Assembly: GCA_018343915.1 (NCBI GenBank)
Contig: JABRWF010000003.1
Location: forward strand, 4,526,001 to 4,590,000
Direction of reading: 5' to 3'
Origin: Agroathelia rolfsii
Lineage: Eukaryota; Basidiomycota; Agaricomycetes; Amylocorticiales; Amylocorticiaceae
Length of the DNA: 64,000 bases
Of the stretch, positions 47,801 to 57,914 are shown piece after piece (position 1 is the stretch's first letter; each line of letters opens with the position of its first letter). The translations under genes were made by a program, and so were the position numbers. The notes below the pieces were generated by a model, which was not told where the DNA came from, ran no database searches, and saw only the letters and a program-made list of their open reading frames with translations.

Positions 47801-48226
47801 ATCCCACGCCCGAAGACTTTCCGCTCAGCCCTACCATCTCCTGTTACCATCTCCTCACCTCCTCGTTCGGTCGCTTCAACCTCTAAAGCCAGCACTTCCT
47901 ATATCACTCCTCCTTCGAAGCGTAGTGTTGCTTCCCCTTCATTCATCCCTCAGCCTAGGTCTTCCCGCGGACCTGCCACTCCCACGAAACAGCAGCCTGC
48001 TACGTCCTTACGCAAGCCCTTGATGAAGAATGGTCCTCAAAGCAAGCCTCAGATTGTTGTCTCTTCTCGTACGCCATGCTCATTCTCACGTACCTAATAT
48101 CAACAGCCGACGACGCACGTACATGTGCACATGATTCTTTTTCTTTTTCTTCTTACAGGTCTCCCCATGACACCGCAATCTCTGAAAACAAAGCGAACTG
48201 CCGTCCTGCCGCCCGCTCGCCACTGA
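44872..48226 (+). CDS. Serine-rich protein with central coiled coil, unknown function
   Basis: Five exons: 44872-44940, 45005-45506, 45555-46868, 46929-48068 and 48159-48226; 1,030 residues. The start MDRSFDVTDELRDEQ in the first exon joins in frame to FDSFKLGAGLPPSGRPLSL. The N-terminal 400 residues are Ser/Thr/Pro-rich with a His/Arg/Ser patch (HHRRRSSVSTRRES). A coiled coil covers about residues 430-600 (ERDELKRDADGWRTRVADLE; ERREAWIARSRLGLLEVEK). An acidic stretch (EDEDDDNGLTGYEDEDEDDD) and a Ser/Pro-rich tail follow. Introns 45507-45554 (48 nt) and 46869-46928 (60 nt) are multiples of three and have no stop, so unspliced RNA would still be read through. The last splice gives the end LPMTPQSLKTKR. 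I recognise no named family; a cytoskeletal or polarity scaffold is possible. Confidence 0.75.
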
Positions 48227-48894
48227 CAAGCTTGACAACAACGACAACGACCAATAATTCATCAGCTGTAGCACCTCCCCCCGTTTCGTCACGCATCACT
48301 TCTTCTCTAGCTTCATTGCCAAGTTTTATACCCTTTTCATGGACACCCTCCTCCTCCTCTTCCTCCTGTTCCCCTTCTTCATCATCCAAGGCCACCTCTA
48401 AACCCTATGATTCCTCTTCCTTCTTATTGAATACCGCCGTCGCCGAGGCCGGCGAGGCGCTTGTGAGATCATTTTTTGGCCATGCTATAGGACGGACGTG
48501 GGAGGGAGGAGAAGAAGTGCCCCGACCAAACACATATGTTTCTCGAGAAAAACAGCTGGAAAGATTGAAGAGAAGGATGGAAGACGAGCAGAAGATGAAG
48601 AAGAGACTGGAGAAACAGGAGAGTCACTGTCAATGCCACCGCTGTGGAGACATAGTGGTCTGCATCTGGTCAGTCATCTTATTACCTCTGCTACTGTCAT
48701 ATCATCCGTTCGCTGACTCCGTGCACATGTCACTTTTTCTTGGTTATATATACAGATCTGCTCTCCGATCGTTCAGTCATACCAAACTTTTCTTTTTTTT
48801 TTCTCCTCTCCCCCTCCCCCATTTTTCATATCCTGTCTATTCTTGTCTTGGACTCTATATTTTGGACATCGCTCTATCATCACCAATGTTTTGA
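48076..48894 (+). CDS. Overlapping downstream frame with Cys-rich C-terminus, uncertain
   Basis: A second frame overlaps the last exon of the coiled-coil gene and continues 670 bp past its stop. Between 48410 and 48660 it looks protein-like: AVAEAGEALVRSFFGHAIGR, then a basic helical run (EKQLERLKRRMEDEQKMKK) and CQCHRCGDIVVC. Upstream it is Ser/Thr/Pro low complexity. It could be an alternative 3' end of the coiled-coil gene, a separate small gene whose 5' exons I missed, or chance. No donor/acceptor pair joined it in frame to the preceding exon: all donors near 48068 are in phase 1 and lead to the stop at 48226. Confidence 0.35.
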   Translation: MLILTYLISTADDARTCAHDSFSFSSYRSPHDTAISENKANCRPAARSPLTSLTTTTTTNNSSAVAPPPVSSRITSSLASLPSFIPFSWTPSSSSSSCSPSSSSKATSKPYDSSSFLLNTAVAEAGEALVRSFFGHAIGRTWEGGEEVPRPNTYVSREKQLERLKRRMEDEQKMKKRLEKQESHCQCHRCGDIVVCIWSVILLPLLLSYHPFADSVHMSLFLGYIYRSALRSFSHTKLFFFFSPLPLPHFSYPVYSCLGLYILDIALSSPMF

Positions 48895-49544
48895 AAATGT
48901 CTCCTGATCCCGCCTGTCGCCACCTCTTTTCCATATAACACCATATAACGATCGCGCTAGCGCAGTCACCTCTTTATTTTTCTTCTTCTCAGCGTTGTAT
49001 ATCTATATTGATCCATTCGCTTTTTTTGCCGCTCCTCCGCGCCTGCATTATGTACGATAGATTGGTCGCTTGTTAGTATTTTGCTGACCGTCTCCATGAC
49101 TGCTTCCCGCCTCCTCTTGTCTGCTTGCGTTTGCGCGCAGAATTAGTTTTATACATGTCTATGTTTGCATTTTCGCATTTTTCTTTTTTTTTATACCTTC
49201 CATTTGTGTTTGGTGGTGTCATCGTGAGTCGATGCATGACCCTGAGAGATAAGAAGACTGGAGCTACACGGTTTGTAGGCGGATTGTGTGTGTAGCAGGC
49301 CTTTCCGGCCTTTGGGACCAAAGACACGAGTATTCTTTTCATCCACCAAAGTTGCTTTTCGTGGATCGGTTCCGTAGACACTTGACTGAATTTTGGAGCG
49401 TGGGAAATACGCGTTCCGATATCCGACCGACCTTTTTCGGAATTGAGCGGGGCAAAGCAAGTTGGTATATTATTTCCTCTCAACCGGTTCTGATTCGTCC
49501 GCTATTTCCCTCCTCTCTCTCTTGCTTGCCCGCATTCGTTCGCA
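48895..49544. other. Intergenic region
   Basis: 650 bp between the uncertain frame and the NDUFA4-like gene. No gene is supported. The part before 49545 is CT-rich. Confidence 0.4.
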
Positions 49545-50140
49545 ATGGCTCCTCCCAGAAACACGTTCATGAAGAACTGGTATGCCGTTGAGGTATGCCT
49601 CTCTTTTCGCTGCTGCCGGATTGTGTTATGGAGAAGCGGGAAATGCTGAAGTAACTGCAACTCGGTCGTTTGAATAGGCTCTTCCCATGTAAGCACTTGT
49701 GTCTCTTGCGGTATTATTCGGTCCACGGAAATTTATTTAAATGCTTCTTTCTCTGCTCGGATTGTAGTATTGTGATTATCGGTGGTGCCGTCGCTGGCGC
49801 TTCCTGGTACTTGGCCCGTCTTGCCACTGGTCCTACGAGTGCGTGAAAAAGCAACTATTTGCGGGTTGTCAACGGAGTTAACCGTCATTATTACCCTTGT
49901 AGTCACCTGGACCAAGAACAACCCCACGCCTTGGAACACTATCAAGCACGATGAGGGTGCGTTTACATCCTTCTGAGTTGCTGTCTTTGTGTGCATAACA
50001 TTGACTGGCTGGATAATTACTAGGTACCAAGTTGATGGAAGTGAACCAAAAGTTCGATAAGAGGTGTGTATCTATTACAATCCGTGATGGCGGCCTTTCT
50101 AAAATATCATCTCTACAGCTGGAAGCGTGGCAGCCTCTAA
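49545..50140 (+). CDS. NDUFA4/MLRQ-like small mitochondrial inner-membrane protein
   Basis: Six small exons: 49545-49592, 49678-49688 (11-nt micro-exon), 49768-49838, 49903-49956, 50024-50063 and 50119-50140; 81 residues. The sequence runs MAPPRNTFMKNWYAVE, ALPIIVIIGGAVAGASWYLA (membrane helix), TWTKNNPTPWNTI and ends FDKSWKRGSL. This is the layout of the NDUFA4/B12D family, single-span proteins associated with respiratory complex IV or supercomplexes. The gene is split into six exons for only 246 coding bases, and every phase is consistent, which supports the model strongly. Confidence 0.9.
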
Positions 50141-50472
50141 GTGTAGTCGACGTTCTGTTCCTCTCTTACTTTCAGTTATTGCTGTATACATCATGACGCG
50201 CGCACGTGCACTGGGCCATCCGGCGGAATCCGGGACCTGCGATCGATTAGAAATTTAAATATTTTTTCTCACTCACATTTTATTCTGTCGGAAGGAAGAA
50301 AGATGTTATCATGTCCGCCCCAGTCCGCATCATCCGCCCAGAGATCGCATTGACAGATCTTCTTTCGTCACTTCTCAATCCTGTCGGCCCTATAAAACAC
50401 CTCGTCTCTTGTGTACCTTGAATCTCTGTTTCTTGCTCCTCTTTCCTTAGCTCTCTCTCCACGTCGTCGCCA
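50141..50472. promoter_or_regulatory. Promoter of the Ara2-like reductase
   Basis: 332 bp between two same-strand genes. TATAAAA lies at 50390-50396, about 80 bp before the ATG at 50473, followed by a CT-rich stretch. Confidence 0.45.
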
Positions 50473-51955
50473 ATGGTCGTCGCCTTGAATTCTCCCCAGC
50501 CTGTGTTCACGCTGCCCCCGCTGGCGGAGATTCCAGATGAGGTTGAAGATAAGCCTGTGGATGGTATTCCATTGGTATGACTAGGATCTTAAGCTTCAAC
50601 CTACACCGCCTTCGTCCGATCTCAAAATAAATCCTTTTCAATAACAAGACAAATGCTGGCTCGTCAGACATTCCCGCTCTCGTCTTCGGCGCCGGCGTGT
50701 TTTCGAATCAGTACAACACTGACGGGCATCTTACAAGCGTGACGCCATTGCGTGCGATTAGATTGGCTCTTCGGTCTCTATCTTTTCCTCTATTTCTTGA
50801 TATGTAAAGTGCGCTTTTGATCGGGGCGTTTGCTTATCACTATGAGTGTTGTTCAGGTATGGTATACGGGCCTTCGACACCTCGGCGTACTACGGCCCGT
50901 CTGAGATCATTCTCGGAACGGCATTGAAGATACTAGCACCTGAGTTTCCTCGGGAGTCATATAAGCTGGCATGTCCCAAATAAATTGCATTGCGAAAGAA
51001 AATGGATCTCATTAAATGTCCTTTTCTTTCTTAACCTTTGTTACAGATGACAAAATGCGGACGATATGGTGCTACTCCAGCCGACTTTGACTACTCTCCA
51101 AGTACTATCCGTGCTAGCGTCCAGCGCAGTCTGACGCGCTTCAATACGAATTACCTTGACGTAGTATACCTGCACGACGTTGAGTTTGTATGTACCCCTG
51201 TCTTGCCTCGGGCCTCTGGCAACCATCTATCCGCTCTCGGGGACGAAATGGAGGCGTATGGAACCCTGGAGGGTCAGGAAGGAAAAGTATGGGGCAGTGG
51301 GGATCAGATTGTATTGGATGCTTTCGCGGAACTCAAGAAGCTTAAGGAGGAGGGTCTCGTCAGGGCAATTGGTATCACAGGTAAGTAACCTACACCATTC
51401 AACTGACTGTTGTTCATCATTGATGTACAATGGTATACAGGATATCCCTTGCCTACCCTGCTCCGCTTAGCCCTACTCATCGCCCATCACTCACCTGACC
51501 AGCCCGTAGACGTTGTTCTCTCCTATTCCCATCTCAACCTCCAAAACTCTACTTTAATTGACTTCGTCCAGCCTCTTGTGGAGCGCGCACGTGTGAAGCA
51601 GGCCATAACTGCGTCACCGTTCAACATGGGTCTCTTGACAAACGCCCCGCCGGTGCCGTGGCATCCTGCCTCACCCGCGCTCAAGGCTGCCGTGCTCGAT
51701 GCTGCCGAGGTGGCGCGTTCATGGCCTGGCACGCTGCCCAACCTCGCTTTGGGGTATGCTATCCGCGAGTCGAGGGAATTGAAATTGCCGCTTGTGGCTG
51801 GGTTCAGCGTGACGAGAGAGGTGCATGAGAACGTGGCTGTTTGGAGGGAGCTAGAGGCGGGTGAGAACACAGAGGCGAGGGTAGAGATGGAGGGGAGGGT
51901 GTTGAGTGTCTTTGAGAACTCGGGGCATTACAATGAGTCTTGGGCATCACCTTGA
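50473..51955 (+). CDS. ara2: Aldo-keto reductase, D-arabinose 1-dehydrogenase (Ara2) type
   Basis: Five exons: 50473-50574, 50649-50773, 50857-50968, 51047-51380 and 51441-51955; 395 residues. Motifs in order: PALVFGAGVFSNQYN, IRAFDTSAYYGPSE (catalytic Asp and Tyr), TKCGRYG (Lys), NYLDVVYLHDVEFV (His), RAIGITGYPLPTLLRLALL, VVLSYSHLNLQNSTL and TASPFNMGLL. These match the Ara2/L-galactose dehydrogenase branch, whose yeast member oxidises D-arabinose to the lactone used for D-erythroascorbate. The intron at 50969-51046 starts with GC, as only this donor gives YKL joined to MTKCGRYG. A short insertion after VEFV (with GNHLSALGDEMEAYG) stays in frame and appears genuine. Confidence 0.92.
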
Positions 51956-53113
51956 GACATCAAGGAAGCATGACAAAAATGGTCATTGTATGCTAGACGA
52001 TGTGGGGTTCAAGCTCTCACTTTCATTATTCATAAGTATTCAGTGATGATATTTATCAAAGTTTTTTGGTGTGGGATTGTGGTTGATGTGCAAGTGCATT
52101 TCTTTTCAAACATTGTCTTTCCGGAAAGGTAGGGGATTATATTTTCACTCAAGCATTAGTCGCAATCATAGGAGAGGACTGACTTATCCACTCGTGACTA
52201 CTAAATCCATGGATTGACATGTGCTTACAGTAAGTGCATGAGGAGGAGGGCAAGGATTTTATTATGAGTGGACTGTGATCCAAGTCTTAAGAGCCTGAGA
52301 ATTATTCGTCTTGACAGAAGTAATAATACGACTATACTAGAACATTTTCTACAGCGTATGAAAGGACTCATGCGCACTTACGGCATCAACTCCACCAATC
52401 ATTGAGGCGGTATCATAGCTGATTTCAGTTGGGCATTCTCTGCATAATCAACATGTCAATGGTTCCAACTATATGTGCTTACTAGGTATGATACAGAGGC
52501 CTACTTGCCACAATGTAGCCCTGACTTCACTGGCAACGGTATTGGAAAATATATCCCGAAATCATCACTATACTGGGACGTAATACTGCATTTAGTATAT
52601 AAGTTGTTTGTAAAAGACGGTATAAGGGAAAAAGAACAATAACCCTTCAGGATGTTAAAGTGAGCAATCCTAAATTCGAATCCGTCTGTCTCAAGTTCAG
52701 CACCTTCAGTATTAATGACAGTAACCATTCCTAAAAGATCCATTGTCAAAGTCTCGATTCATTTTTCTCATATCTGGGTCACCTTGTGATGGATATTGAC
52801 ACTTAAATTGCTCACACAATGGCTCTGGGTGGTAACCGGCGGTAGGTGACTAAAGCGGGAGAGAAATGGTGGGTGTGGTAGGGTAATGTATGCTATTGTC
52901 TAGTGGGTATGAGCGTGTGCGGCGGGTAACACGTGAGCATAATTGCTATGAAAGGCATAGAGAGTTGCCTAATTCGAACGCCAGTGTATCCTGCATGCCA
53001 TGTTGCTTCACCAAGAACTATATAACTTGAATGACCATGACCCTGGCGTTCCAAGTCAATGCAATCGACGGCTGCTATCTGCCAAGGGGAGAGTGCGAGA
53101 TAATCATGATCTT

Positions 53114-53173
53114 CCGAGTCGCAGTCTGGGGAGACGACTCGGATTAGCTGATGCGTCTCATTTAGCGACTCGG
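53114..53173. promoter_or_regulatory. Three GACTCGG boxes before NmrA-like gene C
   Basis: CCGAGTCG at 53114 and CGACTCGG at 53135 face each other with 13 bp between; a further CGACTCGG is at 53166. The same box is found 5' of gene D (55753), gene B (13434) and, as TCCGAGTC, gene A (9628). A regulator site is inferred; the 7-mer also occurs inside unrelated genes of the window. Confidence 0.35.
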
Positions 53174-53375
53174 AGAAGCTATATTACATGATGACCCCGA
53201 GGCACATCTCAAAAAACTCATGGTTGCACAGATTGCCGACTATTAGTGATCCTTGTGCCTTTAGAAAGCAATCCACATATTCACTCCGGTAATGGGACCT
53301 TGCCCGGGGTAGTATGACTTATCATTGCTGGTGGCAGTATCTGCCCCCCTCCGTTATGGAGCTCAGTTATTTCAG

Positions 53376-53382
53376 TATAAAA
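53376..53382 (+). promoter_or_regulatory. TATA box of NmrA-like gene C
   Basis: TATAAAA, 56 bp before the ATG at 53438. Confidence 0.5.
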
Positions 53383-53437
53383 CTAAGGCAAAGTAGTTGG
53401 GGCACAGTATCTGCATACCTCAAATAATCGTAAAAAC

Positions 53438-54763
53438 ATGTCTGCACTACAGAAGAAACTCATATTGGTCATCGGCGCCACCGGTGCACAGGGGCTGGCG
53501 GTTATCGACGCTCTGCTGGCTCCCGCCAAGGATGGCTCACCTTCGCCGTATGCCGTCCGTGCCCTTACTCGGGATCCGTCACACCGTCGGGCACAAGAGC
53601 TAGCGGCTAAAGGTGTCCAACTTGCGCAAGGTAAAGCCAAACTACTATTTAGATATGCGAAGTATCTTGAAACGCTACTAACCACCATTCGTATACAGGC
53701 CGCTTCGATGACGCGGATGCTGTTCAAAAGGCGCTTTCCGGATGCTATGGTGCATGGGTCAACACAGACGGCTTTACTGTCGGCGAGGCTGTCGAAACCT
53801 TTTCCGGCATTCGCATATTCGAGCTGGCGAAGCAGACTCCAAGCCTTCGCCACTATGTCTATTCCGGTTTGGAGTATGCCCTTGCGTTAGGGAATTACAA
53901 ACAGGAGTTCAAATGCGATCACTACGACGGCAAGGGACGTGTTGTCGATTGGATGCACGTCCAGCGTTCTGTTGCCAGCGATAATGAGATGTCTTGGAGC
54001 GTTGTGCTAACGGGACCGTACATGGACATGTTGGACGTGAGTAATAACACCTCCGTTATCCAAAGTTTTTCTTTTCAAATTATTCTGTATTGCGCTGATA
54101 TGTTCATCTTGGAATAACTTAATCTCAGTCTGCATTCGCGCCTGTGAACAAGCGAAAAGACGGCACATTCGTACTTGTATCGCCTGTAGGCGATGGCCAC
54201 ATTCCCATGATTGCGCTGGCTGATTTGGGGTACTTTGCTCGATACACGTTTGATCATCGTCAAGAGACTTCTGGAAAGGACCTCCCTATTGCATCGGACC
54301 TTGTGGGCGTCGAGTACCTTGCGGAAACTTTTACAAAGGTAACTGGTCATCCCGCGGTGTACAAACGTCTGTCGATAGAGGAATGGTGGACGTACATAAA
54401 AAACGCTGATGCGCCCGTGGCTCATGTGAGACGATTTCTCTTTAAGATATATGGGATAAGGCTGCTTCTGATACTAACAATAACAAAAAAATACAGGAGA
54501 AAGAGGGTTCAACGACAATCAGATCGAACTTTTCAGCGTTTTGGAGGCTGTATCGAGATGATCTCATCAAGCGTGACATGGACTGGATTCGATCCACCAA
54601 CCCTGAAACCAGGTCCGTCGAGAAATGGATGCGAGAGAATAATTATAAAGGGGGATGGTTGGCAGGCGCATTGGAGGAAAAGCCGAGCATGTTGAAGAAC
54701 ATTGAAGACGGTTCTAGGGCATGGGGCATTGATCCTGATCTACCTGAGCGCACGTTATTATGA
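53438..54763 (+). CDS. NmrA-like NAD(P)-binding protein C
   Basis: Four exons: 53438-53630, 53699-54036, 54129-54425 and 54497-54763; 364 residues. The dinucleotide motif LILVIGATGAQG lies at the N-terminus, followed by AVRALTRDPSHRRAQ, GCYGAWVNTDGFTVGEA, CDHYDGKGRVVDW and SPVGDGHIPMIALADLGYF. Compared with genes A and B it lacks the intron inside GATG-G, the intron after the EYA region and the one before the DML micro-exon, whose codons are fused into exon 2. This suggests precise intron loss. It is closest to gene D downstream (shared KRDMDWIRS and same 297-nt exon). The reaction is unknown. Confidence 0.9.
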
Positions 54764-55347
54764 TAATTTCTTAAACTGGGCCAGGATATCTGAGCAAAAA
54801 TATGTTATCTCCTTAAATTCAAAATATCCATCTCAGAGGTAATGTTACAATTATCGTGAGCTTGTGTCTGACGACATAGCAGCATGAGCGGCAGCATCTT
54901 CCACTTACCTACACAACGTCAATATATTTGCATTTTGGGGGTGTATTGTACCACATTACTCCGCCACGTGTGAGGCTTAAAGCCAGCTTTCTTGAGGCAG
55001 GCAAATTTGAGTTGTTGGCAGTCGTTGATGACCTTCAGTGAAGCTCGATGCAATTTCGGATCCATAGGTGCTTACGTTATGTCTAGTCCTACTAGTAGCA
55101 CATTCAACAAGGCAGAGTTGATAATATGCTATTTCTGAGCTACTTACAGGGTTGATAATGAGGAAGTATACAAGCAAGACTGACGATGCGGGCACATAGT
55201 GGAGATTATATACAATTGATTACATCAAACAATTATCAAACAATTAATCGAGGGAACAGGTCAACTGTCAAGCCCAATATATGAGCACGGAATTGAACTC
55301 CGGTTAATCGGTCTCAATATAACCGTTATAGGCTGATTTCGATTTCC

Positions 55348-55429
55348 TCAAGTCTCTACAGGAGATTCCGCCCCAATAAAAGAAAAAGACGGACCGGTTC
55401 GGACCGCGGAATCTCCTATAGGAACTTGA
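55348..55429. repeat. 24-bp inverted repeat with 34-nt loop, MITE-like
   Basis: The left arm 55348-55371 and right arm 55406-55429 are inverted copies that differ at three positions; the shared core is AGGAGATTCCGC. The loop contains a smaller inverted motif around GGACCGGTTCGGACC. It may be a tiny non-autonomous transposable element or a structured site. Confidence 0.6.
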
Positions 55430-55767
55430 ACTCAGGCTATGAAACAATTTAGTTGTAACAACCTTTGTAAGCTAAATGGAACGGATAATTGGTCGTGCGT
55501 GGTGCAATTCCCGCATGTTCCATTTTGACCTCAGTCATCCGGCTGGCCATATACTATGAGTACTCTACTGCGGCCGGAATTAAAAACCAACTAGATCCAG
55601 CAATTGGTCAAGTGGGATACGGGCAAGGGGTGTTTGCTGATTGTATGTCAATGCCAGTATGATTAGCAACGTAACGGATGACAGATGCTCCTGGGATCGC
55701 CACTGTTGTCTTTGGAGATCGTTGATTACTTTATAGTATAGACCCGAGACTTCGACTCGGAGTCGTT

Positions 55768-55781
55768 CAATCCATGGATTG
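55768..55781. promoter_or_regulatory. 14-bp palindrome before NmrA-like gene D
   Basis: CAATCCATGGATTG, a perfect palindrome, 220 bp before the ATG at 56002 and two bases after a CGACT-CGG-AGTCG inverted motif (55753-55765). It matches 13 of 14 positions at 10081 before gene A. Confidence 0.45.
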
Positions 55782-55912
55782 TCATATCTTAATAATGCAA
55801 CTCATGTGGATTTTGTCATCCTAACCTAATTACGTCTTCGAGAACTTGAGGAAGTATTCATTTGGGCCAAAATAGGACCATGTTTTGACAGTAGAAAGCA
55901 TTTTTTTCAGCA

Positions 55913-55920
55913 TATAAAAG
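55913..55920 (+). promoter_or_regulatory. TATA box of NmrA-like gene D
   Basis: TATAAAAG, 81 bp before the ATG at 56002. Confidence 0.5.
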
Positions 55921-56001
55921 GGCTTATTGCACACCTTGCTGACTGGTTCAACAAGTTCAACATCGGACCGAATCTACTGACAATTGCAACGCTCGACAAT
56001 A

Positions 56002-57310
56002 ATGAGCCTCAAGAAGATCATCCTAGTCATTGGCGCCACAGGCGGGCAAGGCATCGCCGTGATTGATGCTTTGCTTGCTCCGACGAGTGATGGTACCCCT
56101 TCGCCATATGCTGTGCGTGCGCTCACGCGCAACATCTCTGGACGTCGCGCCCAGGCTCTTGCTACGAAAGGTGTAGAGCTTGTAGAAGGTCAGGGAATAA
56201 TGGCGTCCATTTCAGCTCACTACTGACCATCGGAACAATTCCAGGGCGGTTTGATGACTTCGAAGTCGTCCGGGCGGCGTTGAAGGGCTGTTATGGTGCT
56301 TGGGTCAATACCGACGGATTCACTGTAGGAGAACAAGCCGAAGTTTTTTCTGGTATGAGAATATTCGAGCTGGCCAAGCAAGAAGGGATCCTTCACTACA
56401 TCTGGTCAAACCTGGACTACTCGTTGAAGGTACAGCTGCGACTGTGCATCAAAAGACCGTCTTCCTGATTTTTCGTGAGTAGGAGGGAGGATATAATCAA
56501 GATTACAAGTGCGATCACTATGATGGCAAAGGCCGCGTTGGGGAGTGGATGAAGCTCCAGCCTTCAGTTGTGGGCAATAGCAGCTTGTCTTGGAGCATCG
56601 TAACCAGCGGACCGTACATGGAAATGCTTGACATTGTAAGCAGCATATCAGTCTGTACAGAAACCATGATATTGATCTTACGCTTGGAAGTACATGTTTG
56701 GCCCAATGAACAAAAGAAAAGATGGGACTCTCGTCTTTGCTTCTCCGATCGGCGATGGACACATTCCTATGATTGCATTGACAGACCTCGGTTTCTTTGC
56801 TCGTTACACGTTTGACCATCGTTCGGAAACTTCTGGTAAAGAACTGAAGATAGCTTCAGATATCGTAGGGTGGGATTACCTTGTTTCAACATTTACCAAG
56901 GTTACCGGTCAGCCCGCGATATACAGGCGGATGAGTCTAGATGAGTGGTGGAGCTACACAATTGGATCCGATAATCCAGTTGCTAATGTAAGTCGAATTA
57001 TATTGCAGGATACGTATATCTGCTAAGGTTGAAACCGTGGATATAGGAGGCCCAGCCTGGTAAGGGCGTGACAACGCAACGGTCCAATTTCAATTCATTC
57101 TGGCGTCAATGGAGAGACGACATTATCAAGCGTGACATGGACTGGATCAGGTCGATCAACCCCCATACAAAGAATTTGGAAGCGTGGATGCGAGAGACAG
57201 GCTACGTTGGTGGTTTTGCAGCAGGGGAGAATAAAGGCTTGTTATTGCTGAAAAACGTAGAGGATGGTAAATCATGGGTTAGCGATACTCAGAAGACTAG
57301 TAAGCTCTGA
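56002..57310 (+). CDS. NmrA-like NAD(P)-binding protein D
   Basis: Five exons: 56002-56188, 56245-56429, 56483-56635, 56691-56987 and 57047-57310; 361 residues. It opens MSLKKIILVIGATGGQGIAV, continues AVRALTRNISGRRAQ, GCYGAWVNTDGFTVGEQ and CDHYDGKGRVGEW, then SPIGDGHIPMIALTDLGFF, and ends with LLLLKNVEDGKSW. The first intron of genes A and B is absent, but the intron before GGYNQDYK is kept; the micro-exon is fused to the preceding exon. It is therefore intermediate in intron content between A/B and C. It is in tandem with C, 1.24 kb apart. Function as for the family: NAD(P)-binding reductase or redox sensor, not determinable from sequence. Confidence 0.9.
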
Positions 57311-57914
57311 TGTACTAGTAAGCTGAAGACGTGCATTCAATACAAATCTTGAGTCAAAATAACAATAACTTGAAGCAGCTCGGCTGGCGCAGAGAACAAG
57401 GGCCATAGGGTAGAACAGTACGTTGGTACGAACACAAGACTTTAGTCTCCCTTAGGCAAACTTTGACGTTCGCTAAAGCTCACTTGGATCGGAAAAAGAC
57501 TTAGACTGCGTTGCGGTTGTTTTCAAGTTTCCGAAAACAAGGGAATGTTTCCGGGTCTGCCGGTCAATTCAACACCACTATCCCAAGCAACTAAACAAAT
57601 GGTACCTTTAAGAATATTCCATCGGAATGATTATTATTTGAGATGTGACGAAAATGAGAGAAGGTGCCATAGTGCGATACGTTGATCGAGCTTCAGGGTT
57701 CAACACGTTTAACTGGTATCGCATTTTATTTCGTTCTTCCTTCAAGTGATCTCAAAGGTGTTAGTGACATTGTAGCCCGGAAACCTTGCGATAATGATAA
57801 TACACGTTAGAATCCTAGCATATTCTTTGCAGGAGACACATGAAATCTGAATTAGTCTCAAAAATTTGAGGAAAATTCCTGTCCATTCATAGGTGATATA
57901 CCATATGACAAACA
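57311..57914. other. Intergenic region between convergent genes
   Basis: 600 bp between the stop codons of NmrA-like gene D and the DUF3445 gene. Nothing recognised. Confidence 0.4.

Larger units (their letters stand above)
51956..53437. other. Intergenic region upstream of NmrA-like gene C
   Basis: No gene is supported. It contains perfect palindromes CTTTCCGGAAAG (52117-52128) and AATCCATGGATT (52204-52215). A cluster of CGACTCGG/CCGAGTCG boxes lies at 53114-53121, 53135-53142 and 53166-53173, the first two forming an inverted repeat. A TATA box is at 53376. Confidence 0.5.
54764..56001. other. Intergenic region between NmrA-like genes C and D
   Basis: No gene is supported. It holds a near-perfect 24-bp inverted repeat (55348-55429), CGACTCGG at 55753 directly followed by CAATCCATGGATTG at 55768, and a TATA box at 55913. 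Confidence 0.5.

Noticed and set aside
55269..55295. Minus-strand GGAGTTCAATTCC resembles a tRNA T-arm
   Set aside because: No matching acceptor stem, D-arm or anticodon arm within the required 50-60 nt upstream.
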